From Acidimicrobiia bacterium (GTDB lineage: Bacteria; Actinomycetota; Acidimicrobiia; Spongiisociales; UBA5794): DNA of 64,000 nt. This document shows, in pieces, positions 43,933 to 52,536 of the stretch. The stretch spans positions 186,001-250,000 of the forward strand of contig JAWKJB010000003.1 of assembly GCA_041393965.1 (NCBI GenBank). Direction: 5' to 3'. The notes beneath the pieces were generated by a model. That model saw only the letters and a program-made list of their open reading frames with translations, did not search any database and was not told the origin of the DNA. The position numbers and the translations under genes were made by a program. Each line of letters opens with the position of its first letter. Position 1 is the stretch's first letter.

Positions 43933-44577
43933 GTGCCGACCGACCGTTCACGCGTCCGCCGCCTCCCGGAGCGGGGTGCCTATGACCTCGACACGATCGA
44001 GGCGATCATCGATGCGGCTGCGATCTGTCATGTCGGGTTCGAGACCGACGACGGAGCGATCGTGATCCCAACGATCCACGCAAGGGTCGGAAAAACGCTG
44101 TACCTGCACGGATCACCGGCGTCGCGGATGCTCAGGGCGATACCGGGTCAGCAGGTGTGTGTGACGATCACGATCGTCGACGGCATCGTGGTTGCCCGAT
44201 CGGCGTTCCACCACTCGATGAACTACCGGTCCGTGATGATCTTCGGGGTGCCGAGAGTGGTGGACGACCCGACCGAGCGGATCATCGCCCTCGAAGCCGT
44301 GACCGAACATGTCCTGCCTGGCCGGTGGGCAGAAGCAAGGCGTCCCAACGACGCCGAGAACCGAGCGACGAAGCTGCTTGCAATCGACATCGGTGAGGCA
44401 TCCGCCAAGATCCGGACGGGCCCCCCCGGTGACGACGCCGAGGACATGGACCTCGACATCTGGGCAGGGGTCATTCCGTTGACCGTGGTGCCAGGTACAC
44501 CGGTTGCTGCCCCCGATCTCAAACGCGGCGTGGCGATCCCCCCGTCCGTTGAGCGTTACGGCTCAGCGCGCACCTGA
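43933..44577 (+). CDS. Flavin-binding split-barrel protein (pyridoxamine 5'-phosphate oxidase family, NimA-like)
   Basis: About 214 residues. The fold is suggested by ICHVGFETDDGAIVIPTIHARVGKTLYLHGSPASRML near the start and by VCVTITIVDGIVVARSAFHHSMNYRSVMIFG, the usual run of the Nim-like group. FMN or F420 could be the cofactor. In actinobacteria relatives reduce diverse substrates with F420, and the neighbouring gene is an F420-type LLM oxidoreductase. I do not assign a substrate. GTG 43933 is chosen from promoter spacing; ATG 43924 is the alternative. Its 3' end overlaps the end of the LLM gene by 15 bases. Confidence 0.8.
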   Translation: MPTDRSRVRRLPERGAYDLDTIEAIIDAAAICHVGFETDDGAIVIPTIHARVGKTLYLHGSPASRMLRAIPGQQVCVTITIVDGIVVARSAFHHSMNYRSVMIFGVPRVVDDPTERIIALEAVTEHVLPGRWAEARRPNDAENRATKLLAIDIGEASAKIRTGPPGDDAEDMDLDIWAGVIPLTVVPGTPVAAPDLKRGVAIPPSVERYGSART

Positions 44578-45369
44578 ACTGGTCGCCGTGTTGATGTCAT
44601 CTCGCCATGCGAGCCACTCCGACAAGGGCGCAAGGTCGTAGACCGGCCCGGTCAACCCTACGGTGAATTCGGTTGCGCCCGCGGCGTGGAGGGCGTCGGC
44701 GGTCCTGATCTTGGTCGGGCCAACCCCGATCGATCGGCGGATCTCGGATGGATCCCTTCCAATGGCCTCGCAGTGGCCGTCGAGCACGCCGGTCTTGTGG
44801 CTGAAGATCGCAACATCACCGAAGCTGTGCCAGATGTCTGCGTGCTCGGCAACGATGCGGAGCGTGACCTTCTCGCCACCGCCTCCGATGAGGATGGGCA
44901 TCGGCCCGACGGCTGGCGGATCGAGCGCGGCCAGGCGCTTCTTGATGAGCGGCATTGCCCCGGCAAGGTCACGGAGCCGGGTCCTTGCGGTGCCGAATTC
45001 GTACCCGTACTCGTCGTAGTCCTTCTCGAACCATCCAGCGCCGATCCCGAGGATCAGCCGACCACCCGACATGACATCGACCGTCCGGGCCATGTCGGCG
45101 AGCAGCTGGGGATTCCGGTAGGAGTTGCAGGTCACGAGCGCGCCGATGCTGATCCGCTCGGTCGCCTCTGCCCACGCTCCGAGCATCGTCCAGCACTCGA
45201 AGTGCTTTCCGACATTCGGGTCAGGGATACCCCCGTGGAGCGGGAAGAAGTGGTCCCAGTTGTAGATCACATCCACACCCATGGCTTCGATTGCCGCAAC
45301 GGCGCGGCGGATCTCGGCGTACTCGGCGTGCTGCGGTTGGAGCTGAACGGCGACGCGAACACGGTGCAT
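44563..45369 (-). CDS. LLM class F420-dependent oxidoreductase
   Basis: 268 residues, a luciferase-like TIM barrel. The recognisable parts are YNWDHFFPL near residue 37, ISIGALVTCNSYRNPQLLADMARTVD and GRLILGIGAGWFEKDYDEYG, which match the F420-dependent TIGR-type groups of actinobacteria. Such enzymes oxidise or reduce alcohols, quinones or sugar phosphates; the substrate here is unknown. ATG 45369 has GAGGAG five bases upstream, and TAGGTT (minus strand 45402-45397) is a likely -10. A palindromic repeat element lies directly upstream of that promoter. Confidence 0.85.
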   Translation of the reverse strand: MHRVRVAVQLQPQHAEYAEIRRAVAAIEAMGVDVIYNWDHFFPLHGGIPDPNVGKHFECWTMLGAWAEATERISIGALVTCNSYRNPQLLADMARTVDVMSGGRLILGIGAGWFEKDYDEYGYEFGTARTRLRDLAGAMPLIKKRLAALDPPAVGPMPILIGGGGEKVTLRIVAEHADIWHSFGDVAIFSHKTGVLDGHCEAIGRDPSEIRRSIGVGPTKIRTADALHAAGATEFTVGLTGPVYDLAPLSEWLAWRDDINTATSSGAR

Positions 45370-45407
45370 TGGACTCCTCAGTTGATGCCTGTAAGAAACC
45401 TACCCCC

Positions 45408-45459
45408 ACGCGTACCCAGGGTTCGCGTTCGACGAAAAGGTGTTCTCCTGCCCACAGAA
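45408..45459 (+). repeat. Intergenic element copy A (palindrome + CCCACAGAA box)
   Basis: 52 bases starting ACGCGTACCCAGGGTTCGCG and ending CCCACAGAA. The first part is a 19-base imperfect palindrome, CGCGTACCC-A-GGGTTCGCG. The copy lies just upstream of the LLM -10 element and is an inverted match to copy B. Confidence 0.75.
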
Positions 45460-45483
45460 GCTCCCCATTCACCCAAACCCCCA

Positions 45484-45535
45484 TTCCGTGGGCCATAAGT
45501 GACCCTTTCGTTGAACGGGAACCCTGGGTACGCGT
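45484..45535 (-). repeat. Intergenic element copy B (inverted)
   Basis: Same element on the opposite strand. Read as the complement it begins ACGCGTACCCAGGGTTCCCG and ends CCCACGGAA. The first 23 bases match copy A with one difference. Copies A and B face each other across 24 bases, between the divergent LLM and gltB genes. Confidence 0.75.
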
Positions 45536-45569
45536 GAACGGTGGATTTCGTGAATTGGATCACGAGTGA

Positions 45570-45575
45570 TACGGT
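45570..45575 (+). promoter_or_regulatory. Possible gltB -10 hexamer TACGGT
   Basis: TACGGT lies 35 bases downstream of element copy B and about 80 bases before the gltB start. The leader would contain AGAGAGG at 45641-45647. I see no clear -35. Confidence 0.35.
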
Positions 45576-45657
45576 GTGCGTTCGTTTCGGGCCGGGCGCC
45601 GACCCGAGAGCTGCCCCTTGAGGTCGATGCTCGCCCGCCAAGAGAGGTGTGAACAGG

Positions 45658-48600
45658 GTGAGCCGGTTTCCGCTATATGACACGAGTCAGCACCACGATG
45701 CGTGTGGTGTTGGGTTCATCGCGGATCGGTCCGCCTCCGTGTCGCACCGCATCGTCCGTCTCGGCGTCCAATGTCTGCACAACCTCGATCACCGGGGTGC
45801 GAGAGCAGCAGACGGGACCGGTGATGGTGCCGGGGTCATGACCCGGATTCCGCACCGCATCGTCGAGCGTGACCTCACCGCAGCAGGAATCGCCCCTCCG
45901 CCCCGGGACCGCATCGGCGTCATCGCAGGTTTCTTCCCGCGAGCACGATCGACCTCGGACGCCAAGGCGATCATCGAGGCGGTCCTCGCGGACAACGGCA
46001 TCGAGACGCTGCTGTGGCGTCGTGTTCCCATCGACCGCAATGTGCTGTCCGCGACCGCTCGGCGGACGCTTCCCAAGATCCGCCAGGCCTTCGTTGCTGC
46101 ATCGGACGACATCGCGGATCCCGACGCCTTCGAGCGGGCGATGTTCCTCGCGCGCAAGCAGATCGAACAACGCGACGACCTTCCCGGGTTCACGGTTTCG
46201 TCGGCGTCGGCGCGTACCGTGGTGTACAAGGGTCTGTTCACCGCCGATCTCATCGAGGACTTCTACTGGGACCTCCGGGATCCCGCGTACGAATCCGATT
46301 TTGTGATCTTTCATCAACGCTATTCGACCAACACCCAACCGGCGTGGGAACTCGCGCAACCCTTCCGGATGCTTGCCCACAATGGGGAGATCAACACGAT
46401 CCAGGGCAATCGTTCCTGGATGGCCGCGCGCTCGAATGATCTCGGAACGAGCGTCTGGGGGGATCGGACACCGGATCTTGCGCCGCTGGTGCGGCCGGGC
46501 ATCGGGAGCGACTCAGCGAGCCTCGACGAGGCCTTCGAGGTGCTGGTCCGCTCGGGACGGTCCCTTGCCCATGTCAAGGAGATGCTGATACCCCAAGCAT
46601 GGGAGAATGTCCCCGACCTCGATCCGTCGCTCAAGGCCTTTCACGAATACCACGCGTTCCTCACCGAGCCATGGGACGGTCCTGCCGCGATTGCTGCCTC
46701 GGACGGAACAACGCTCATCGCCGGACTCGACCGCAATGGATTGCGGCCTGCGCGTTGGGCCATCTCGCCGGACACGATCGTCGTTGCCTCCGAGGCAGGC
46801 GTTGCGCCCGAGATCGAGGTGGTTGCTCTCGAGACGGGACAGCTCGGTCCGGGGGAGATGCTCGAAGTCGACCTCGCCACGGGCACCCACACCATGTCGT
46901 TGGAACTCAAGCAGCGGCTTGCACGCCTTGCCCCATACGCCGACTGGATCACGATGCAGACCAACTATGTGAACGATCCGTTCGATGAGCTTCAAGACGA
47001 ACGATTCGATCCCGACGCGCTCGCGCGGGTGTTCGGCTACACCTCCGAAGAGCGGCGGCTGCTGCTCGAGCAGATGACCGATGGCGTCGAACCGATCCTG
47101 TCGATGGGACACGACACCGGCCTTGCTGCATTGTCGCCGCATCCCCAGCGCATGCCGAGATATTTCCATCAAGCGTTCGCGCAGGTGACCAACCCACCGA
47201 TGGATCCGATCCGTGAGAAGCTCGTGATGTCGCTGCTGACCTATGTGGGGAAGCACGGTTCGCTTCTCGAAGAAACCGAGCAGCAGGCACACATGATCGA
47301 GCTCGCGTCACCGGTCCTTTCCGATGCAGAAGTCGAGGCGCTCCGATCCTCGTCCGATCCGACCTTCGCTTCAGCGTGGATCGACATCTTGTACCGACCA
47401 GCACCGGGTGCAGCGCCCCTTGTCGACGCGATCGCAGCGGTCTGTGACAGGGCCGAGGAGGCGGTGAGGGCGGGAGCATCGATCATCATGCTGTCTGATC
47501 GTGCTACCGACGCGGACTTGGCACCGATCCCCATCCTGATGGCGGTCGGTGCGGTCCACCATCGGCTCATCGACACCGGCCTACGGCTCAACGCATCCAT
47601 CATTGCCGTGAGCGGGGAGCCACGCGATGCGCACGACCTTGCATGCCTCATCGGCTTTGGCGCCGCAGCCGTGAACCCGTATCTGGCGATCGAGCAGGTA
47701 CGAAGCATGGCTGCCGACGGGATGGTCGACCACGGTGTGGTCGAGGCGCAAGAGAACTATCGGTCGAGCCTTGAGAAGGGGCTTCTCAAGATCATGTCCA
47801 AGATGGGAATCTGCACCGTGAAGTCGTACCGGAGCTCCGAGCTGTTCGAGGCAATCGGCCTCGATGACGAGGTCGTCGACCTTTGCTTCCGCAATGTGCA
47901 GCGCAGGGTCGGAGGTGTCGGCATCGAGCGGATCGCCAACGATGTGTTGGTCCGACACGCTCGCTACCGCACGGGTGACACCGAGATCGAGGGCTACTAC
48001 AAACACCGCGGCGGCGGTGTTCCACACGCTGCCGGCCCCATGAATGTCCTTGCCCTCCAGCGCGCCGTGCGCTCCGGTGATGCCGAGGCCTATGACCGCT
48101 ATGTGAACCTGATCGAACACGAAACGCCCGCGATGGAGATTCGCGACCTGCTCGAGATCGGGACGCTCGGCGAACCGGTTCCGCTCGAGTCCGTGGAACC
48201 GGCGGAAGAAGTCATGCGGCGTTTCGTCACGGCAGCGATGTCGCTCGGCGCGCTGTCTGCTGAGGTCCACCAGACGCTCGCGGCGGCCATGAACCGGATC
48301 AGGGGCCGATCGAATTCGGGTGAGGGTGGCGAAGACCCCGCGAGGTACGGAACGGAGCTCAACTCGGCGATCAAGCAGGTGGCAAGCGGCCGGTTCGGTG
48401 TCACGCCGGGATACCTTGCATCTGCCGCGGAGTTCCAGATCAAGATGGCGCAGGGCTCGAAACCCGGAGAGGGCGGTCAGCTCCCCGGGCACAAGGTCAC
48501 TGCCGAGATCGCTGCGCTGCGTCACACCGAACCAGGCGTGACATTGATCTCACCGCCTCCGCACCACGACATCTACTCCATCGAGGACCTCGCCCAGCTC

Positions 48601-50127
48601 ATCTACGACCTCAAGACCTTCAAGCCCAAGGCGGCGGTGTCGGTGAAGCTGGTGTCGGGTCCCGGCGTCGGAACGATCGCCGTCGGTGTCGCCAAGGCCC
48701 ATGCTGACGGCATCACCGTGTCGGGCAACGGAGGGGGAACCGGGGCATCCCCGCTGGTGTCGATCAAGCACGCCGGATCTCCATGGGAGATCGGTGTCGC
48801 CGAGGCTCACCAGGCGCTGGTCGCGAACGGGCTCCGTGGTTCGATTTCTCTCGAAACCGACGGTGGACTGCGCACCGGCCGTGACATCGTGATTGCTGCG
48901 TTGTTGGGAGCCGACCGATTCGGTTTCGGGACGCTTCCACTGCTTGCGCTCGGGTGCAAGATGGTCCGCCAGTGTCATCTCAACACCTGTCCCGTCGGGA
49001 TCACGACCCAGCGCGAGGACCTGCGAGCCAAGTACACCGGTTCGGTGGAACAGGTGATCGAACTGTTCCGACTGCTCGCAGAGGATGTCAGGCGGCATCT
49101 CGCGCGAATCGGTGCGACCGCGATCGATGAGATCGTTGGCCGCGGTGACCTTCTCACCGCTACCGATGGCGGGATCGGTGCAAGCCTCGCCAGCTTGCTG
49201 GTTCGGGCAGACATCGGTGAGGAGCGGCCGTTCCGGCGCACGGCGCGCTCGCCCCTCGGCGACATCCTCGCCGATCTCGGCCGCGAGGTCGCCGAAACGG
49301 AACGGCCCACGGTCGTGTCCTTTCCGATCAAGAACACGGAGCGTTCGGTCGGCACCCGGCTCTCGGGAGATGTCGCTGCATCCAAAGGTGATGCGGGGCT
49401 CCCCGAAGGCACTTTCACGATTCGCCTCTCGGGAACGGCTGGCCAGTCCTTCGGAGCCTTCCTCTCGAATGGCATCGATCTCGACCTCGACGGGGTCGCA
49501 AACGACTATGTCGGGAAGGGCATGGGCGGTGGATCGATCTCGATCCGACCCTATCCGGGTACCCGGTCGGTTCCCCATGTTGCCGGCAACGCCTGTCTGT
49601 ATGGGGCGACGGGTGGAGCGCTGTATGCCGCTGGATCCGTCGGTCAGCGCTTCGCGGTGCGCAACTCGGGGGCAACCGCCGTCGTGGAGGGAGCTTCGGA
49701 CCATCTCGCCGAATACATGACCGGGGGCACCGTCGCGGTCCTCGGTCCGACTGGGCGCAATGTCGCGGCGGGGATGACCGGCGGCGTGCTGTATCTGTAC
49801 GACGCGGACCTCGGGGTCAAGGGCAGGCTCGCGGACAGCGCAACTCGTCTCGAACGGCTCGGAGCCGACGATGGAAGGCGACTGCACGCCCTCGTTGCTG
49901 AGCACCACATTCGGACCGGATCCGGGGTTGCGAAAGCTCTCCTTGACGATTGGGACGACGCCGTGGATCGGTTCTGGGTACTGCGCCCCGAGCCCCCGGA
50001 GCCGCGGGTGATCGGTGCCACGGATGCGGCGACCGATGTCATCTCATCGCACCTCATCGATCGGGAGTCAACCGACGGCTTCCCGCCGCCGCTGCCGCTT
50101 GCGTCGAGGGAACAATTCGTCCGCTGA
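45658..50127 (+). CDS. gltB: Glutamate synthase large subunit
   Basis: Transfers the glutamine amide to 2-oxoglutarate to give two glutamates. About 1489 residues, full length. The N-terminal class II amidotransferase has the catalytic Cys in HDACGVGFIAD (about residue 16, exposed after propeptide removal) and QRYSTNTQPAW. The central domain is followed by the FMN/3Fe-4S synthase domain with SNSGEGGED, VSVKLVSGPGVGTIA, GNGGGTGASP and the cluster Cys in CKMVRQCHLNTCPVGI. A C-terminal GXGXG domain ends the protein. GTG 45658 is chosen since AGAGAGG abuts the earlier in-frame GTG 45649. The small subunit gltD is not in the window. Confidence 0.93.
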   Translation: MSRFPLYDTSQHHDACGVGFIADRSASVSHRIVRLGVQCLHNLDHRGARAADGTGDGAGVMTRIPHRIVERDLTAAGIAPPPRDRIGVIAGFFPRARSTSDAKAIIEAVLADNGIETLLWRRVPIDRNVLSATARRTLPKIRQAFVAASDDIADPDAFERAMFLARKQIEQRDDLPGFTVSSASARTVVYKGLFTADLIEDFYWDLRDPAYESDFVIFHQRYSTNTQPAWELAQPFRMLAHNGEINTIQGNRSWMAARSNDLGTSVWGDRTPDLAPLVRPGIGSDSASLDEAFEVLVRSGRSLAHVKEMLIPQAWENVPDLDPSLKAFHEYHAFLTEPWDGPAAIAASDGTTLIAGLDRNGLRPARWAISPDTIVVASEAGVAPEIEVVALETGQLGPGEMLEVDLATGTHTMSLELKQRLARLAPYADWITMQTNYVNDPFDELQDERFDPDALARVFGYTSEERRLLLEQMTDGVEPILSMGHDTGLAALSPHPQRMPRYFHQAFAQVTNPPMDPIREKLVMSLLTYVGKHGSLLEETEQQAHMIELASPVLSDAEVEALRSSSDPTFASAWIDILYRPAPGAAPLVDAIAAVCDRAEEAVRAGASIIMLSDRATDADLAPIPILMAVGAVHHRLIDTGLRLNASIIAVSGEPRDAHDLACLIGFGAAAVNPYLAIEQVRSMAADGMVDHGVVEAQENYRSSLEKGLLKIMSKMGICTVKSYRSSELFEAIGLDDEVVDLCFRNVQRRVGGVGIERIANDVLVRHARYRTGDTEIEGYYKHRGGGVPHAAGPMNVLALQRAVRSGDAEAYDRYVNLIEHETPAMEIRDLLEIGTLGEPVPLESVEPAEEVMRRFVTAAMSLGALSAEVHQTLAAAMNRIRGRSNSGEGGEDPARYGTELNSAIKQVASGRFGVTPGYLASAAEFQIKMAQGSKPGEGGQLPGHKVTAEIAALRHTEPGVTLISPPPHHDIYSIEDLAQLIYDLKTFKPKAAVSVKLVSGPGVGTIAVGVAKAHADGITVSGNGGGTGASPLVSIKHAGSPWEIGVAEAHQALVANGLRGSISLETDGGLRTGRDIVIAALLGADRFGFGTLPLLALGCKMVRQCHLNTCPVGITTQREDLRAKYTGSVEQVIELFRLLAEDVRRHLARIGATAIDEIVGRGDLLTATDGGIGASLASLLVRADIGEERPFRRTARSPLGDILADLGREVAETERPTVVSFPIKNTERSVGTRLSGDVAASKGDAGLPEGTFTIRLSGTAGQSFGAFLSNGIDLDLDGVANDYVGKGMGGGSISIRPYPGTRSVPHVAGNACLYGATGGALYAAGSVGQRFAVRNSGATAVVEGASDHLAEYMTGGTVAVLGPTGRNVAAGMTGGVLYLYDADLGVKGRLADSATRLERLGADDGRRLHALVAEHHIRTGSGVAKALLDDWDDAVDRFWVLRPEPPEPRVIGATDAATDVISSHLIDRESTDGFPPPLPLASREQFVR

Positions 50128-50148
50128 ATTCGTTGTATGGGTACCTAT

Positions 50149-50212
50149 TTGCGGCTGGGACGGGCGGCCGGTCTTCCCCCACTCCCACTCGCTGTCGCCC
50201 GACCAGCCGCAA
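50149..50212 (+). terminator. Long hairpin between gltB and sufB
   Basis: TTGCGGCTGG (50149-50158) pairs perfectly with CCAGCCGCAA (50203-50212), and CGGGCG (50161-50166) continues the stem with CGCCCG (50196-50201). This makes 16 pairs with a small bulge and a 29-base loop. No T-run follows, so it may act as a Rho-assisted or T-less terminator of gltB. Another structured role cannot be excluded. Confidence 0.5.
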
Positions 50213-50277
50213 CATGGGCTCCGTGACACCAAGCGGGTGTTCGGAGCGGTTTCGTTGAGGTGCGCCGTGCGGTGGAC

Positions 50278-50303
50278 TAGGATTCGCACTAGCCGCGTAG
50301 TGC
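50278..50303 (+). promoter_or_regulatory. sufB -10 (TAGGAT) with overlapping inverted-repeat operator
   Basis: TAGGAT at 50278-50283 is followed two bases later by GCACTA-N6-TAGTGC (50286-50303), a perfect dyad that would cover the transcription start. This is the classic place for a repressor. The Rrf2-family gene at 52537 is the candidate regulator. A normal ribosome-binding site, GAGGTGA, precedes the sufB ATG. Confidence 0.5.
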
Positions 50304-50321
50304 AATTCGTGAGGTGATGTC

Positions 50322-51728
50322 ATGACCACGGTGGATATCGATCTCGGTAGTTATCAGCTTGGCTGGTCCGACTCCGAGGACGCCTATGTCTACAAGCCCG
50401 AGAAGGGACTGACCGAACAGCTCATCCGCGACATGTCGAAGATGAAGGGTGAACCCGAGTGGATGCTCGAGTTCCGCCTCAAGGCGTACCAGCGGTTCTT
50501 GCGCAAGCCGACCCCGACCTGGGGCGGTGCGGGCTTGCTCGAGACCATCGACTACGACGACATCTACTACTACATCAAGCCGACCGAGGGCCAAGCCAAG
50601 GACTGGGACATGGTTCCCGAGTCGATCAAGGACACCTACGAGAAGCTCGGTATCCCCCAAGCAGAACGCAAGTACCTCGCCGGCGTGACCGCACAGTATG
50701 AGTCTGAAGTCGTCTACCACCGCAATCGCGAGGATCTCGAGAAACTCGGCGTGCTGTTCTCCGACATGGACACCGCCGTGCGCGAATACCCCGACCTCGT
50801 CCGCGAGTACTTCGGCACCGTCATCCCGCCGAACGACAACAAGTTCGCGTCGCTGAACTCGGCTGTCTGGTCCGGCGGTTCGTTCATCTATGTGCCCCCC
50901 GGCGTGCATGTCGACCAGCCCCTCCAGGCATACTTCCGGATCAACGCCGAATCGATGGGGCAGTTCGAACGCACCCTGATCATCGTGGACGAAGGCGCCT
51001 ACTGCCACTATGTCGAGGGCTGTTCGGCGCCAACCTATTCAAATGACTCGCTTCATGCGGCGGTGGTCGAGGTCATCGTCAAGGACGGTGGCCGCTGTCG
51101 TTACACGACCATTCAGAACTGGTCGAACAATGTGCTCAATCTTGTCACCAAGCGGGCGACCGCCTACAAGAACGCCACCATGGAATGGATCGACGGCAAC
51201 CTCGGCTCCGGGCTGACCATGAAGTATCCCGCGGTGTGGCTCATGGACGAAGGGGCACACGGGGAGGTGCTGTCGATCGCCTTCGCAAACACCGGCCAGG
51301 TTCTCGATGCCGGGGCCAAGATGGTGCATGCGGCACCACACACCACATCGCTCATCACCTCCAAGTCGATCAGCAAGGGGGGTGGCCGGTCGGCGTACCG
51401 CGGCCTTGTTCGGGTCGAGGAGGGCGCAGAGGACGCCAAGGCCTTTGTCCGGTGCGATGCGTTGCTGCTCGACGAGGACTCCCGATCAGACACCTACCCG
51501 TACATGGAGATCGAGGAGTCCGACATCGACATCGGACACGAGGCGACCGTGTCCAAGGTGGGTGAGGACCAACTGTTCTACCTGATGAGCCGAGGACTGA
51601 CCGAGGAACAGGCGACCGCGATGGTGGTGGCGGGGTTCATCGAGCCCATCGTCAAGGAACTCCCGATGGAGTACGCCGTCGAACTGAACCGCCTCATCGA
51701 ACTCCAGATGGAAGGCGCCATCGGCTGA
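50322..51728 (+). CDS. sufB: Fe-S cluster assembly protein SufB
   Basis: Scaffold subunit of the SufBC2D complex on which Fe-S clusters form. 468 residues. The beta-helix core (SVWSGGSFIYVPPGVHVDQPLQAYFRINAE) and the C-terminal helical end (DEDQLFYLMSRGL-like segment GEDQLFYLMSRGLTEEQA) are typical. The conserved Cys in YVEGCSAP (near residue 233) is the site linked to sulfur transfer. Its partner genes sufD and sufC lie 4.6 kb downstream rather than next door. ATG 50322 has GAGGTGA upstream. Confidence 0.95.
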   Translation: MTTVDIDLGSYQLGWSDSEDAYVYKPEKGLTEQLIRDMSKMKGEPEWMLEFRLKAYQRFLRKPTPTWGGAGLLETIDYDDIYYYIKPTEGQAKDWDMVPESIKDTYEKLGIPQAERKYLAGVTAQYESEVVYHRNREDLEKLGVLFSDMDTAVREYPDLVREYFGTVIPPNDNKFASLNSAVWSGGSFIYVPPGVHVDQPLQAYFRINAESMGQFERTLIIVDEGAYCHYVEGCSAPTYSNDSLHAAVVEVIVKDGGRCRYTTIQNWSNNVLNLVTKRATAYKNATMEWIDGNLGSGLTMKYPAVWLMDEGAHGEVLSIAFANTGQVLDAGAKMVHAAPHTTSLITSKSISKGGGRSAYRGLVRVEEGAEDAKAFVRCDALLLDEDSRSDTYPYMEIEESDIDIGHEATVSKVGEDQLFYLMSRGLTEEQATAMVVAGFIEPIVKELPMEYAVELNRLIELQMEGAIG

Positions 51729-51746
51729 CCGCGGTTGCGCGTACCC

Positions 51747-51799
51747 ACGCGTACCCAGGGTTCGCGGACCACCGAAATGGTCGCTGCCGACCCACAGAA
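51747..51799 (+). repeat. Intergenic element copy C, upstream of nucS
   Basis: 53 bases with the same layout as copy A: ACGCGTACCCAGGGTTCGCG, then ACCGAAATGGT, then CCCACAGAA. A partial extra repeat GCGCGTACCC sits just before it (51737-51746). It begins 19 bases after the sufB stop and ends 25 bases before the nucS -10. Confidence 0.75.
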
Positions 51800-51823
51800 C
51801 GGATCGCCGGATCTGCCGCTCGT

Positions 51824-51829
51824 TACGCT
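51824..51829 (+). promoter_or_regulatory. -10 hexamer TACGCT for leaderless nucS
   Basis: TACGCT ends eight bases before ATG 51838, with no ribosome-binding site. Element copy C lies upstream. Confidence 0.5.
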
Positions 51830-51837
51830 GGGCGGCG

Positions 51838-52497
51838 ATGCGCATCCGGGTAGCTGTCTGCACCGTACGGTACGAAGGTCGCCTCAACGCGTCGCTGCCT
51901 GAGGCAACGCGGCTCGTGATGGTCAAAGCGGACGGTTGCGTCGCGATCCATGCCGACGGTGCTGCGTACAAGCCGCTCAATTGGATGAACGCACCCAACA
52001 CGATCACCGAGGACGACGATTCGTGGACGGTCGTCAATCCCAAGGGGGAGCGACTCACCATTCGATTCCGAGAGGTCCTCTTCGAGGAGTCGTTCGACAT
52101 GGGAGACGACCCCGGGCTCGAAAAGGACGGTGTCGAGCTCGAACTCCAGCGGTTGATCGCGCAACGACCCGAGACGCTCGGTGCTGGCATGGCACTGGTA
52201 CGCCGTGAATATCCGACGCCGATCGGCCCGGTCGACTTGCTGTGCCGTGCACAGGACGGTTCGACGGTTGCCGTCGAGATCAAGCGTCGTGGCGAGATCC
52301 AAGCCGTCGAGCAGCTCACCCGGTATCTCGAGTTCCTGAACCGCGACACCCGCATCGCCCCGGTCACGGGCATCCTGGCCGCACAGCTCATCAAGCCGCA
52401 GGCTCGGCTCCTTGCTGTGGATCGCGGCATCGAGTGCGTGGAGATCGACTACGACGCCCTGCGCGGTGCCGAATCAGACATCCTGCGACTCTTCTGA
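51838..52497 (+). CDS. nucS: Mismatch endonuclease NucS/EndoMS
   Basis: 219 residues. NucS makes double-strand cuts at G-T, G-G and T-T mismatches and replaces MutS/MutL in most actinobacteria. The N-terminal DNA-binding part has the KADGCVAIHADGAAYKPLNWMN run. The C-terminal nuclease has the D-x(n)-E-x-K set in GPVDLLCRAQDGSTVAVEIKRRG and then QLTRYLEFL. The last residues (ILRLF) resemble the sliding-clamp-binding tail. It is convergent with rrf2 and has its own leaderless promoter. Confidence 0.95.
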   Translation: MRIRVAVCTVRYEGRLNASLPEATRLVMVKADGCVAIHADGAAYKPLNWMNAPNTITEDDDSWTVVNPKGERLTIRFREVLFEESFDMGDDPGLEKDGVELELQRLIAQRPETLGAGMALVRREYPTPIGPVDLLCRAQDGSTVAVEIKRRGEIQAVEQLTRYLEFLNRDTRIAPVTGILAAQLIKPQARLLAVDRGIECVEIDYDALRGAESDILRLF

Positions 52498-52536
52498 GGC
52501 CCGGCAGCGATCGAACGCGCGTGCGGCGAGGCGACG

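Noticed and set aside
45370..45657. Possible riboswitch upstream of gltB
   Set aside because: The structure there is explained by the inverted pair of intergenic elements; I recognise no conserved aptamer core.
45221..45683. Short open frames on both strands sharing the peptide EREPWVRV
   Set aside because: The shared peptide comes from translating the intergenic palindromic element in both directions; the DNA repeat, not a protein, is the conserved thing.
48550..49908. 452-residue open frame antisense to gltB
   Set aside because: gltB is full length with all motifs on the other strand; the antisense product is compositionally a shadow.
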